Origin: Phytobacter palmae | GTDB taxonomy: Bacteria; Pseudomonadota; Gammaproteobacteria; Enterobacterales; Enterobacteriaceae | NCBI GenBank assembly: GCA_900112785.1 | Contig: FONB01000002.1 | Span: 248,001 to 312,000 of the forward strand | Direction of reading: 5' to 3' | DNA: 64,000 nucleotides | Translations under genes and position numbers: made by a program | Notes under the pieces: generated by a model | Seen by the model: the letters and a program-made list of their open reading frames with translations, nothing else | Told to the model about the DNA's origin: nothing | Database searches by the model: none | In this document: positions 19,298 through 28,289 of the stretch, one piece after another | Layout of the letters: each line of letters opens with the position of its first letter | Numbering within the stretch: the first letter of the stretch is position 1

Positions 19298-20575
19298 ATG
19301 AGCATTTTGGATTTCATAGGGAATGGTCTTAGCAAAGCTGACAAAGTATATATTCACCCACTCATTCCCCGTTCTAAAACATCCAATGCGATATCAGCAT
19401 ATTGTTATGATATTTCTCATGATGATATTCTTGTTCTTGTAGATGATACTGTTTTCGGCAGCAGTAAGAATGGGCTCGTCATAACCAAAGACAAAATTTA
19501 TTGTAAAGGCCAGTTAGAAAAACCTGCATCTTTTTCATTTAGCGAAAACACTCTGTTTTTTGTTGAGAAAAAAATGATGTCAGTTTCGGTCTATATTAAC
19601 AATATTGAATTGATAAACACAACTCAGCCATCATATAAACATATTGATTATCTGTTTAACAAGCTGAATGATTTTATAAAAAATAATTTTAACTCTAACA
19701 CGAATGCCGAGGCTGCGGTGCCCCCCACAGTTCCAGTTACAGAACCAGCCCCAGTTTCAGTTACAGAATCAGCCCCGGCTTCAATTACAGTTCCAGCTCC
19801 AGCTCCAGCTCCAGCTCCAGCTCCAGCTCCAGCTCCAGCTCCAGCTCCAGCTCCAGCTCCAGCTCCAGATTTTAATGCGGGTTATAAATCTATATACCAA
19901 ATTTTGCCTGATGATGGATTAATGCAAAAAATAAAAATCGATAAAGGCGTGGATTCTTTTTTCGATTTCTTTTCAAGTGGGGATAACAGAAGCTCAAGTG
20001 AATTCGTCAGAAAAGAAATCAGCGGTTTTCTGAAGAAAAACATCGTTCACATCAGAAATAATTATATAGATAAAAACAATATTGTAGGATTGAAAAACAA
20101 CAACGCAACAATGGAACTTTTGATATATTCACTTGCACTCTTGCGTCTTGAAATGGCAGAAAGATACGTAAATGAAAATGCCATTGAATTCGTACTGGTG
20201 GAAGGGATGAAAGAATTCATGTCTGCAGGCTCTGCATCCAGAGACAAAAATATCATAAACTATATGGTCAGGTTGTCATACGAATCAGGCGATAACTTCG
20301 ATGATGCGACTATGTCATTATACATAAGACTGTTGAGCAGCAACATGCACGGAAAAACTGTCGGCGCTGATTTTGAATTAGAAAACTTGCTTGATAAATT
20401 CCATAATGACTCTCATTTATCGGATGCATCATCCCAGGAAGAGGTTATCAACAATATTCTTGGTGATATTATCTATCAATCAATTGAAGAGCTGGGTGAT
20501 TTGTCCCGAGACAGAGAAATCAGTCGCCTTGCTCAACGCAGCGTGGATGTTGTGCTCGATAAATTTTCGCGATAA
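19298..20575 (+). CDS. Unknown protein with Pro-Ala repeat linker; first gene of cassette
   Basis: A 425-residue protein that I do not recognise. Residues 1-130 are beta-rich and end with YINNIELINTT, which could be a PH-like domain. Residues 145-195 form a low-complexity linker, first V-T-E-x-A-P repeats and then pure Pro-Ala. Residues 200-425 are mainly helical and charged. No signal peptide or membrane helix is visible. The gene is clearly richer in A+T than its neighbours, which suggests recent transfer. The ATG has GAAGGA upstream. It lies 82 bases before the YaaW-like gene, with a hairpin between. Confidence 0.75.
   Translation: MSILDFIGNGLSKADKVYIHPLIPRSKTSNAISAYCYDISHDDILVLVDDTVFGSSKNGLVITKDKIYCKGQLEKPASFSFSENTLFFVEKKMMSVSVYINNIELINTTQPSYKHIDYLFNKLNDFIKNNFNSNTNAEAAVPPTVPVTEPAPVSVTESAPASITVPAPAPAPAPAPAPAPAPAPAPAPAPDFNAGYKSIYQILPDDGLMQKIKIDKGVDSFFDFFSSGDNRSSSEFVRKEISGFLKKNIVHIRNNYIDKNNIVGLKNNNATMELLIYSLALLRLEMAERYVNENAIEFVLVEGMKEFMSAGSASRDKNIINYMVRLSYESGDNFDDATMSLYIRLLSSNMHGKTVGADFELENLLDKFHNDSHLSDASSQEEVINNILGDIIYQSIEELGDLSRDREISRLAQRSVDVVLDKFSR
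19793..19864 (+). repeat. Hexanucleotide tandem repeat (CCAGCT)x12 inside a gene
   Basis: Twelve perfect copies of CCAGCT encode the Pro-Ala part of the linker. Because the unit is six bases, copy changes would alter linker length by two residues without shifting the frame. Degenerate repeats with the pattern x-V-T-E-x-A-P come just before. Confidence 0.95.
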
Positions 20576-20601
20576 GGCAGCAGTAGATTTAATCGGCAAG
20601 A

Positions 20602-20632
20602 CTTTCTGAGGTCTCCCTGATACCTCAGAAAG
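20602..20632 (+). other. Hairpin between first and second cassette genes
   Basis: A perfect 11-bp inverted repeat (CTTTCTGAGGT/ACCTCAGAAAG) with a 9-base loop lies 27 bases after the first gene and 26 before the second. No T-run follows. It may be a partial terminator or a processing site that sets gene ratios in the cassette. Confidence 0.55.
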
Positions 20633-20657
20633 GTCGATAATAACCACTGGAGACGTT

Positions 20658-21467
20658 ATGGACAGGCAAACTACTTCGCCGTTGCTTATCGATCAGGCGC
20701 AACCGTTAGATGCGCTGCTACGCAAAGCCATGGCGGCTGACCTCGCGGCGCTGGCAGATACTCTTACCGACAACGGGCGTGGCCGGGTTTCGCTTAAAGA
20801 GGAAACGAAAAAAAGCATCCTGTTGCACAAGCGGCAACAAACCCTGCACACGATAGCGCCAGTACTGGCAACAGAAATCTGCGCGTTTGGCGGGAATACG
20901 GTCGCGAATGCTTTCCGGCAAAAAAAATCGCCAGCGTACGCCGTCGTAGCCCTGGATGTGGCCAAAAGAATTGGCGCTAAGGTCAATAAGAATGCCACTG
21001 TCGCGGAAATTGAACGCGCCATCATCGAAAAAACGTTACTCAAAGCGCTAAAAGGCGGCAAAAAAGAGGAACTGAAAGCCTTATTTAAAGAGCAACAACT
21101 GACGGTAGATCATGCGCAAATTAGCCAGCTGCTTAATGAGGGGAAAGCCGAAGACGTGCTCAGATTGCTGATCGCCTCATGCGGGCCCTATGCCATCTCA
21201 AGGATGGTGAATGCCGCCATGCTTCCGGCGCTCAATCTGGCATTGAAAGCAGGTTTACCTGCTCTTGGCAAAGTTATTGCGGGCCGCGCTCCGACCTTGC
21301 TCAATCCGATCGCTGCTGTGCTTTCTGCCGCCTGGATGACCTACGATCTTACCGGGCCCGCCTACCGGGTAACCATACCCGCAGTTATTCGCATTGCCTG
21401 TATTCGTCAGGCCGATATCCAACAGCAAGCGGACACATTCTGTATGGAGCTTAAACAATGTCTATAG
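20658..21467 (+). CDS. YaaW-family protein (UPF0174-like), second gene of cassette
   Basis: A 269-residue protein related to E. coli YaaW, whose function is unknown. Matching segments are the N-terminal DTLTDNGRGRVSL region, the central ICAFGGNTVANAFR followed by VALDVAKRIGAKV, and the C-terminal GPAYRVTIPAVIRIACIRQ (YaaW has GSAYRVTIPAVLQIACLRR). A moderately hydrophobic helical stretch near residues 190-230 could insert in a membrane. It overlaps the next gene by 10 bases, which suggests translational coupling and perhaps a complex. Confidence 0.8.
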   Translation: MDRQTTSPLLIDQAQPLDALLRKAMAADLAALADTLTDNGRGRVSLKEETKKSILLHKRQQTLHTIAPVLATEICAFGGNTVANAFRQKKSPAYAVVALDVAKRIGAKVNKNATVAEIERAIIEKTLLKALKGGKKEELKALFKEQQLTVDHAQISQLLNEGKAEDVLRLLIASCGPYAISRMVNAAMLPALNLALKAGLPALGKVIAGRAPTLLNPIAAVLSAAWMTYDLTGPAYRVTIPAVIRIACIRQADIQQQADTFCMELKQCL

Positions 21468-22435
21468 ACGCAGATGTTTTATATCGCACGATTAAACAGT
21501 CTCCGGATATCATCGAAGGGCTAAAAACGGGGCTGTATAAAATTTACGGCGGTGTGATACGTGTGACGAAGGGGCACGAAAAGGCTGGCAGCATCGTCGC
21601 CCATTTGATGTTCCCCAGCGACGCAGAAAAAGCGCAAGAAGGCATTGAGAGCCTGAAAAACGTGTTGTCATCGCAAATGGGGACGATACAAAGCGGCATT
21701 GAGACGTTGCAAGGCTCAGTCAATACACTGCAGATGCTCCAGTCTGCAAATCTGGCGCTTTCCGGGCTCAATCTGGCCGTTTCTGTCGCCGGGTTTGCGA
21801 TTGTCTGCCACAAACTCAACCGCATTGAATCTCTGCTCCACAGCCAATCGCAAAAGCTGGATACGCTGCTGCATTTAGCGCTGGATGCGCGTCAGCGCGA
21901 GTCATTCCGGGATATTGCCAGTTTTAATGCCGCGCTCAATACCGCCCGACAATTTGCGGAAATGGGCGATATTGCGCAGTTGAAAACGCTGGTTCACGAC
22001 CTTAACGCCCAGTATGAATTTACCAGTCTGGCGCTCAAGAACACGGCTAACGCGGTTAATTCCCCTGAATTTTATCCCTCACTGCATGAACTGAGCATTT
22101 TGCAGGAACGTTTTATGTATCTGGGGTTGTTTCGTAGTTTTATCCAACAAAAAATCGGCGCTCCCCGCTATGCGCTGGAATCGCTGGAGCAGCTCAACGC
22201 TGACTGGCTGGAGATAAACACAACGATTGTTGACGGGATAAGCCACTCTCCCGCCACCCTGCAGCAACTGTCGCGACAGGATGGAGACAATCTGCTCTCT
22301 TTCCTCAGCTACCGTAAAACGCGCATTGAGGCGATTGAATATCAGAGCAACCTGTTACGTCTGGCCATTGAGAAACCGGAAATTCTGGAGTTCATCAATG
22401 CCAGCAATGACGAGATTTTAGTGCTGGCAGCCTGA
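21458..22435 (+). CDS. Unknown coiled-coil protein with one hydrophobic helix; third gene of cassette
   Basis: A 325-residue protein that I do not recognise. Residues 60-95 look like an amphipathic coiled coil (repeated S/L/Q heptads). Residues 92-115 form a hydrophobic helix (SGLNLAVSVAGFAIV), followed by another coiled coil with NRIESLLHSQSQKLDTLLHL. The last 170 residues are helical. The layout, coiled coil - hydrophobic hairpin or helix - coiled coil, resembles membrane-active helical proteins, but no homology is claimed. It overlaps the YaaW-like gene by 10 bases and has normal base composition. Confidence 0.75.
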   Translation: MSIDADVLYRTIKQSPDIIEGLKTGLYKIYGGVIRVTKGHEKAGSIVAHLMFPSDAEKAQEGIESLKNVLSSQMGTIQSGIETLQGSVNTLQMLQSANLALSGLNLAVSVAGFAIVCHKLNRIESLLHSQSQKLDTLLHLALDARQRESFRDIASFNAALNTARQFAEMGDIAQLKTLVHDLNAQYEFTSLALKNTANAVNSPEFYPSLHELSILQERFMYLGLFRSFIQQKIGAPRYALESLEQLNADWLEINTTIVDGISHSPATLQQLSRQDGDNLLSFLSYRKTRIEAIEYQSNLLRLAIEKPEILEFINASNDEILVLAA

Positions 22436-22641
22436 TACCAGCGGACTGACGGCGCAAATTTAGCGCGGCGTGTCGATAAATGGCAGTTGCGTCAGCATCT
22501 GTTGCAGATTAATGGCATCCCTGGACAGATGTTCGGCGATGCCAACCCCGCAAGGTAAGCAACCAGCACTTCCATGCGCCTGCCGCAAAGCGCCGCCAGG
22601 GTGTGCGGTTGCTATCTTCACGGGCTGGCTGATAAGACGAT

Positions 22642-23535
22642 TTAGCTCGACGGCGGAAAAAGCCGCGCGCTAAGAAAATCGATCAGCACGCGCAGCTTTG
22701 GCGAGGGATATTTACTGGCAGGCCACAAAAGATGTACCACGCCGGTATGGCTGGCATAACGTGTCAGTACTTCCCGCAACGCCCCCTCTTCCAGCGCTTC
22801 ACGAATGGCAAAATCAGGCAACCAGGCAATGCCCAGCCCGCGCAGCGCAAAGCAGACACGGGTCTCAATGTTGTTGCACACCATGGTTTTCGGAAGCACG
22901 AGTTCGTTTTCCGCATCGTTACCGCGCATCACCCAGCGCTCCAGTTTGCCGCTGGAGGGAAAACGGTACTGCAGACAGGCATGATGGGAGAGATCCGCAG
23001 GGCTTTGCGGTTCACCATAGCGGGCCAGATAATCAGGCGATGCGACGACAACAGTACGAAACTGCCCCAGTTTGCGGGCCGAGAGTCGCGAGTCAGCAGG
23101 CGGCCCGATGCGCAGCACGGCGTCATAGCCTTCGGCAATCACATCCACCATGCGGTCGGTAAATTCCAGATCCAGCTGGATCTGCGGGTACTGGCGCATA
23201 AAATCCCCCAGCACGGGTAGTACCAGCGAGCCCACCAGCGGCAAGCTCAGCCGCAAACGTCCTGTCGGGTGCTCCGCCGCCTGGGTGAGTTCCTGCTGTG
23301 CGGCCTCTATTTCCGCGAGAATGCGTCGGCTGCGCTCCAGGAGTAGATGCCCTTCTGCCGTCAGCGTAATGCTGCGCGTGCTGCGGTGAAAAAGCCGTAC
23401 GCCAAGCTTATCTTCCAGCCGGGCTATGCTCTTGCCGACCGCCGAGGCCGATACGCCAAGATTACGCCCGGCGGCCACAAAACTGCGCATTTCCGCCACC
23501 TGCACAAACACGACAAACCCGTTGAGACTTTCCAT
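22642..23535 (-). CDS. LysR-family transcriptional regulator
   Basis: A 297-residue LysR regulator with an N-terminal winged helix (SFVAAGRNLGVSASAVGKSIARLEDKLGVRLFHRSTRSI, quoted in part) and a two-lobed effector domain. It is divergent from a serine hydrolase and MFS gene pair, with a 112-base shared promoter region containing TTTCC...GAAA-type dyads. It most likely controls those genes. The effector is unknown. Confidence 0.9.
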   Translation of the reverse strand: MESLNGFVVFVQVAEMRSFVAAGRNLGVSASAVGKSIARLEDKLGVRLFHRSTRSITLTAEGHLLLERSRRILAEIEAAQQELTQAAEHPTGRLRLSLPLVGSLVLPVLGDFMRQYPQIQLDLEFTDRMVDVIAEGYDAVLRIGPPADSRLSARKLGQFRTVVVASPDYLARYGEPQSPADLSHHACLQYRFPSSGKLERWVMRGNDAENELVLPKTMVCNNIETRVCFALRGLGIAWLPDFAIREALEEGALREVLTRYASHTGVVHLLWPASKYPSPKLRVLIDFLSARLFPPSS

Positions 23536-23647
23536 CTACCCTCTCCATTACGGACATTTATTTCCATAGTGTCATGAAATATACCCCTCTTTTTCCGCAA
23601 TCGTGAAGCTCCTACAGTGGATACGTTGAAAACTGAGGAGAGAGCAA

Positions 23648-24793
23648 ATGCAAGATTTTATTCAGCCTGTTATTCGTCAGGCACTGCACGAACGCCGTCT
23701 GGTGGGCGTTGAGGTCATGGTTGCACGCCACGGACAAACCCTTTTTCACCAGGCTGCGGGCTATGCCGACCGGGAGACGCAGCGCCCGATGACGCTCAAT
23801 ACCCGTTTTCGTCTTGCGTCGGTGAGTAAACCCATCGTTACCACCGCCGCCATGGTGCTGGTACAGCAGGGTAAATTGCACCTTGATGATGCCGTTACCC
23901 GCTACCTGCCTGAGTTCACACCGCCACTGCCGGATGGCGGCCAGGCCACCATCACGCTGCGTCAGTTAATGAGCCACAGCGCCGGTCTCGGCTACCGCTT
24001 CCTTGAAGAAGATATGAACGGTCCCTACGCCCGCGCGGGTGTTTCCGATGGCATGGATGCTTCCGGGGTGACGCTTGAGGAAAACGTCCGCCGTATCGCA
24101 ACGGTTCCCCTGTTATATGCACCGGGAACCGCCTGGGGCTATTCGCTGGCGATTGATGTGCTGGGCGCGATAATTGCGAAGGTTGAGGGGCAACCACTGG
24201 ATATTGCGGTAAAAACGCTGGTCACCGGGCCGCTGGCAATGGACAGCACCGGCTTCGCGTTATCCCCGGATCAGGCGGTGGCAACCGCCTATGTGAACGA
24301 TAAGCCAGAGCCACACCTCCTGCAAGAGGGCGAATTCGCCGCCCCCTTTGAGAACACCGTGGGTATTTGCTACAGCCCGTCACGGGTCTATAACCGCCAG
24401 GCGTATCCGTCGGGAGGCGCAGGAATGGTCGGCACCGTGGCTGATGTAATGCGTCTGCTTGAAACATTGCGCAGCGGTGGCGGTTCTCTTCTGGCCCCCG
24501 AATGGGTGGCGGAAATGGGCCGCGATCAGATTGCGCCATATGAGCTTGCGGATGCGCCAGGCACAGGCTTTGGACTGGGCTTTTCCGTTCTTCGCGATCC
24601 ACTCAAGGCCGCCTCGCCGGAATCCCCCGGTACCTGGCGCTGGGGGGGTGCCTACGGCCACGCCTGGTTTGTTGACCGCGAGCAGGCGCTCAGCGTAGTG
24701 GCCTTTAGCAATACGCTGTACGAAGGCATGTCGGGGCAATTTGTCACCGATCTGCGCGATGCGGTCTACCAGGGCCTGCGGGTGGCGTCATGA
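23648..24793 (+). CDS. Serine hydrolase of the beta-lactamase/EstB family
   Basis: A 381-residue class C beta-lactamase-like hydrolase. The catalytic S-x-x-K is present (ASVSKPIV, near residue 60), followed by WGYSLAIDVLG near 158 as the Tyr motif and WGGAYGH near 335 in place of the K-T-G triad, as in EstB-like esterases. It lacks a signal peptide, so a cytoplasmic esterase or peptidase role is more likely than beta-lactam resistance. A GAGGAGAG ribosome site precedes the ATG. The MFS gene starts inside its stop codon (ATGA), so the two are coupled. Confidence 0.85.
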   Translation: MQDFIQPVIRQALHERRLVGVEVMVARHGQTLFHQAAGYADRETQRPMTLNTRFRLASVSKPIVTTAAMVLVQQGKLHLDDAVTRYLPEFTPPLPDGGQATITLRQLMSHSAGLGYRFLEEDMNGPYARAGVSDGMDASGVTLEENVRRIATVPLLYAPGTAWGYSLAIDVLGAIIAKVEGQPLDIAVKTLVTGPLAMDSTGFALSPDQAVATAYVNDKPEPHLLQEGEFAAPFENTVGICYSPSRVYNRQAYPSGGAGMVGTVADVMRLLETLRSGGGSLLAPEWVAEMGRDQIAPYELADAPGTGFGLGFSVLRDPLKAASPESPGTWRWGGAYGHAWFVDREQALSVVAFSNTLYEGMSGQFVTDLRDAVYQGLRVAS

Positions 24794-25950
24794 CACGCGC
24801 GGAACGCCTGCCTGTTTTGCCGCTGCTGGCGCTGGGGATGGCAGCATTTGTCACGATTGTCACCGAAACGCTGCCTGCCGGGTTGCTGACGCTAATGGCG
24901 CGCGATCTCGCTATCACACCAGCGGCGGCCGGGCAAAGCGTGACGGTTTATGCCGTCGGCTCGTTTATTGCAGCCATTCCACTTATGTCGTTACTGCAGG
25001 GATGGCGACGCCGCCGACTGCTATTGTTAACGCTCGCGGGGTTTACGCTGGCGAATACCGTCACCGCCGTTGCCAGCAATTACGGATTGCTGCTCGCCGC
25101 GCGCAGTATCGCTGGCATCGCGGCCGGTATTCTGTGGGCGCTGCTGGCAGGTTTCGCCGCCTCGATGGCTCCCGCCCATCAAAGAGGAAAAGCGATCGCG
25201 ATTGCCATGGCTGGCACGCCGCTGGCGCTCTCCATCGGCGTACCCATCGGGACCTTCGTTGGCAATCTGATTGGCTGGCGGCTCTGCTTTGCAATACTTA
25301 GCGTGATGTCGCTGCTATTGATGATCATTTTACGCCTGAGCGCCCCGGATCATGCCGGGCCAGCGCAACAGCGACGCATCTCGTTGCGCTGCGTGGCACA
25401 ACGACCCGGCGTAGGTCGCGTACTGCTGTTGGTGCTCAGTTTCGTCCTGGCGCATAACCTGCTCTATACCTATATTTCTCCGTTTCTGGCCCCGGCAGGG
25501 TTGGCGACAAGAACAGATGCTGCGCTGCTGCTGTTTGGTCTGTGTTCGCTGGTGAGTATCGCTGTAACGGGGATACTGATTGACCGCTATCTGCACGGAC
25601 TTACCGTTCTGAGCGTTGGCCTGTTTATGCTGGCTGCCCTGCTGCTGCAACTGAATGCAACCAGTGCACCAACGGTCCGGGCGGCGGTAATCTTATGGGG
25701 GCTGGCCTTTGGCGGCGCCGCCACTTTGTTCCAGACCGCAATGGTTACCCGCGCTAAAGAGGCGACTGATATCGCGCAGTCAATGCTGGTAACGGTATGG
25801 AATCTGGCTATCGCAGGCGGCGGCATACTGGGCGGCATGATATTACAACAGGTGGGCATACGGGGTCTCACTCCATTGCTGCTGTTGTTACTGATCGTAG
25901 CCATGTGGCTGGCATGGTCTGCGGGCAAAAACGCAGAAGTTTGTGAGTAG
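24790..25950 (+). CDS. MFS transporter, sugar-efflux (SotB/YdhP-like) type
   Basis: A 386-residue, 12-helix major facilitator. The N-terminal ALGMAAFVTIVTETLPAGLL and the TM5 stretch LSIGVPIGTFVGNLIGWR are typical of the SotB/AraJ/YdhP efflux group. It overlaps the serine hydrolase stop by four bases and is probably the last gene of that operon. The transported compound may be substrate or product of the hydrolase; this is inferred. Confidence 0.87.
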   Translation: MTRAERLPVLPLLALGMAAFVTIVTETLPAGLLTLMARDLAITPAAAGQSVTVYAVGSFIAAIPLMSLLQGWRRRRLLLLTLAGFTLANTVTAVASNYGLLLAARSIAGIAAGILWALLAGFAASMAPAHQRGKAIAIAMAGTPLALSIGVPIGTFVGNLIGWRLCFAILSVMSLLLMIILRLSAPDHAGPAQQRRISLRCVAQRPGVGRVLLLVLSFVLAHNLLYTYISPFLAPAGLATRTDAALLLFGLCSLVSIAVTGILIDRYLHGLTVLSVGLFMLAALLLQLNATSAPTVRAAVILWGLAFGGAATLFQTAMVTRAKEATDIAQSMLVTVWNLAIAGGGILGGMILQQVGIRGLTPLLLLLLIVAMWLAWSAGKNAEVCE

Positions 25951-26041
25951 CAACACGCCAGGAAAGCTAATGCAATGAGCAGATCGGCACATAGCGTGAT
26001 ATGTTGTGCGTATTGTCAATAATTTTGCTAAACACGCAAAG

Positions 26042-26962
26042 ATGATAACGCCCAATTTTGCCGAGTATCTTTCCGTTTTTGCCGACGTCGTCCGCAGCGG
26101 CAGCTTCTCTGCTGCCGCGCGTAAGCGTGCCCGGACCCCCTCTGCCGTGGTGCGGCAAATTGACGCTCTGGAGCATGAGCTGGGCGTGGCGTTATTCATT
26201 CGCTCAACGCGCTCACTGACGCTGACAGATTCAGGGCACAAGCTGTACCAGCGGGCGCTGCGCCTGCTTGATGAGCTGGCTGACGTCCATGCGGAAGTGT
26301 CGGCATTTGATATTTCTGTGTCCGGTATCCTGCGCATCGCCTGCCTGCCCTCTTTTGGTAAGCGGTACGTTTTGCCGGTCATCGCTGCGCTGGAAGCTGA
26401 ACACCCGGCGCTTCGTGTTGAACTGGATCTCACCGAAAGGCTTTATAACCCGGTCACAGAGCGGCTGGACGTGATGATTCGCATGGGTGATTTGCCGGAC
26501 AGTACGCTTATCGCCACGACGCTCGCGCCGCTGACGCGCCTTCTGGTGGCAAGCCCCGCTTACCTTGCGCGCTCAGGCCAGCCGGTAAATGCCAGCGAGC
26601 TGGCATCGCACCGCCTGCTCGATAAACTGCACGGCACCGACCTGCTGGGATGGAAAGAGATCCCCGGTTTTTCGCACAGCGATGCGCAACGTGCCGGGGT
26701 GTTCTTTCGCTGCGATGATTTTGAAGCTTTGCGCGGTGCGGCGCTGGCAGGGATGGGTATCGCCTTCCTGCCCACCTGGATGGTCGGCCAGGATGTAAAA
26801 GCGGGCATGCTGACTCGTCTTTCGCTCGACGCCGAACCCTGGAATGCCTCCCCGTCGCGAATTCACCTGTTACGCGCGCTGCCACAGCCAGGCGCCAAGG
26901 TGCGCGCTTTTAATGAGGCGCTTTGCCAGGCCATCGGTACACCGCCTGTCTGGGAACCCTGA
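26042..26962 (+). CDS. LysR-family transcriptional regulator
   Basis: A 306-residue LysR regulator. The helix-turn-helix region reads FADVVRSGSFSAAARKRARTPSAVVRQ in residues 8-35, quoted only as location. The start is the ATG at 26042; a GTG 36 bases upstream is possible but adds atypical residues. It precedes an MFS gene on the same strand by 108 bases, and could regulate it or act elsewhere. Confidence 0.88.
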   Translation: MITPNFAEYLSVFADVVRSGSFSAAARKRARTPSAVVRQIDALEHELGVALFIRSTRSLTLTDSGHKLYQRALRLLDELADVHAEVSAFDISVSGILRIACLPSFGKRYVLPVIAALEAEHPALRVELDLTERLYNPVTERLDVMIRMGDLPDSTLIATTLAPLTRLLVASPAYLARSGQPVNASELASHRLLDKLHGTDLLGWKEIPGFSHSDAQRAGVFFRCDDFEALRGAALAGMGIAFLPTWMVGQDVKAGMLTRLSLDAEPWNASPSRIHLLRALPQPGAKVRAFNEALCQAIGTPPVWEP

Positions 26963-27070
26963 GTCGCATCTTTGCATAATGCGCAAAGATGTTACGTCTG
27001 AAACGGCGTTATCATTCAGTATCGTGCCGTATAGAGTGGTGGCAACACTTGATACGGGATTGATGCCACC

Positions 27071-28264
27071 ATGGTTAGCTCTTCATCATCTTCTGCGCCG
27101 CTCTCTGCCACCACGGTTTTTCTGATGGCCCTGGCCTGCGCCTTTGCAGTTTCAACGCTTTATTACAACCAGCCACTACTGGCCAGCATGGGGGCGAGCT
27201 TCGGGCGATCCGATGCTCAGGCAGGTCAAATTGCTATGTTGACGCAACTGGGTTATGCCAGCGGTCTGTTCCTGTTGGTGCCACTTGGCGACCGTGTCGA
27301 TCGTAAACGACTCATCATCACCCTGCTGGCATGCAATATGGTCAGTCTGTTTGCGGTGGGGATCTCGCCCAACTTTAACCTGTTAAAACTTGCCAGCTTC
27401 GCCGTCGGCGCCAGTGCCGTGAGCGCGCAAATCATTATCCCTACGATGTCGGGTCTGGCCGATCCCGCTTTACGCGGGCGGGTCGTGGGAACGCTGTTGA
27501 GCGGCCTCTCGGCAGGTTTACTGTTTGCCCGAACCTTAAGTGGCTTTGTTGGTGCCAGCGAGGGCTGGCGTATGATGTTTTTCATTGCCGTCGCCATAGA
27601 TTCAGGGGTGATGGCGGTAATTATCATCCGCTTTCCGTCAACCGAACATGCCACATCATTGCCCTATCGCGCCCTGCTGTCGTCATTATGGGCGCTGTTT
27701 AAAGATGAACCAACCGTTCGCGCCGCCTGTGCTACGGGATTTCTGATGTTTGCCGCCTTCTCCGCATTATGGTCTACGCTCGCTATGTTGATGGCGCGTC
27801 CACCGTATGAATTTGGTCCCGACGCTGTGGGGGCATTTGGCTTCGTCGGTATTGCCGGTCTACTGGCTTCCCCGTTGATTGGCCGGACGGTTGACCGTGT
27901 GGGTTCCGGCAGGATGCTTTTCGCCGGTGCACTGCTGTTAGTGGCGGCCTTTGCTCTGGTCGGCGTCGGTGCTTCACACCTGTGGTTACTCATCCTCGCG
28001 ATGGCGATGATCGATATAGGTAACCGCGCGGGCCTGGTTGCGAATCAGAGTCGTATTACTGCGCTTTCGGCTACCGCGCGAAGCCGCCTTAATACCCTGT
28101 TTATGACCAGCTATTTTCTTGGCGGCGCAACGGGAACGGCGGTTGCGGCAACCACCTCGGCTTCACTCGGCTGGCACGGGCTGGCGCTGACCGGGACACT
28201 CTTTGCACTTACGGCGCTGTGCGCCCATCTTTTAATCAGTACATCAAAATCGTCGCTTCGCTAA
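27071..28264 (+). CDS. MFS transporter
   Basis: A 397-residue major facilitator with about 12 helices. The family motif between TM2 and TM3 is PLGDRVDRKRLII. The N-terminal region TLYYNQPLLASMGASFG recalls YgaY/NepI-like drug or purine efflux transporters. A short gap of 25 bases leads into the quinone oxidoreductase gene, so the two are probably co-transcribed. The substrate is unknown. Confidence 0.87.
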   Translation: MVSSSSSSAPLSATTVFLMALACAFAVSTLYYNQPLLASMGASFGRSDAQAGQIAMLTQLGYASGLFLLVPLGDRVDRKRLIITLLACNMVSLFAVGISPNFNLLKLASFAVGASAVSAQIIIPTMSGLADPALRGRVVGTLLSGLSAGLLFARTLSGFVGASEGWRMMFFIAVAIDSGVMAVIIIRFPSTEHATSLPYRALLSSLWALFKDEPTVRAACATGFLMFAAFSALWSTLAMLMARPPYEFGPDAVGAFGFVGIAGLLASPLIGRTVDRVGSGRMLFAGALLLVAAFALVGVGASHLWLLILAMAMIDIGNRAGLVANQSRITALSATARSRLNTLFMTSYFLGGATGTAVAATTSASLGWHGLALTGTLFALTALCAHLLISTSKSSLR

Positions 28265-28289
28265 AAAACGCAGGGACAGAGGAGAAAAT

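Noticed and set aside
19704..19922. Leu/Gln-rich frame across the hexamer repeat
   Set aside because: It is a shadow of the CCAGCT repeat in another frame of the 425-residue gene.
22460..22641. Minus-strand frame ending QMLTQLPFIDTPR that could be a gene remnant after the LysR gene
   Set aside because: It reads for about 60 codons without a start or a recognisable domain, and part of it overlaps the LysR end. It may be a fragment, but the support is too thin to list as a gene.
23648..24793. True AmpC-type beta-lactamase
   Set aside because: There is no signal peptide, and the K-T-G motif is replaced by an EstB-like W-G-G-A-Y-G-H segment.
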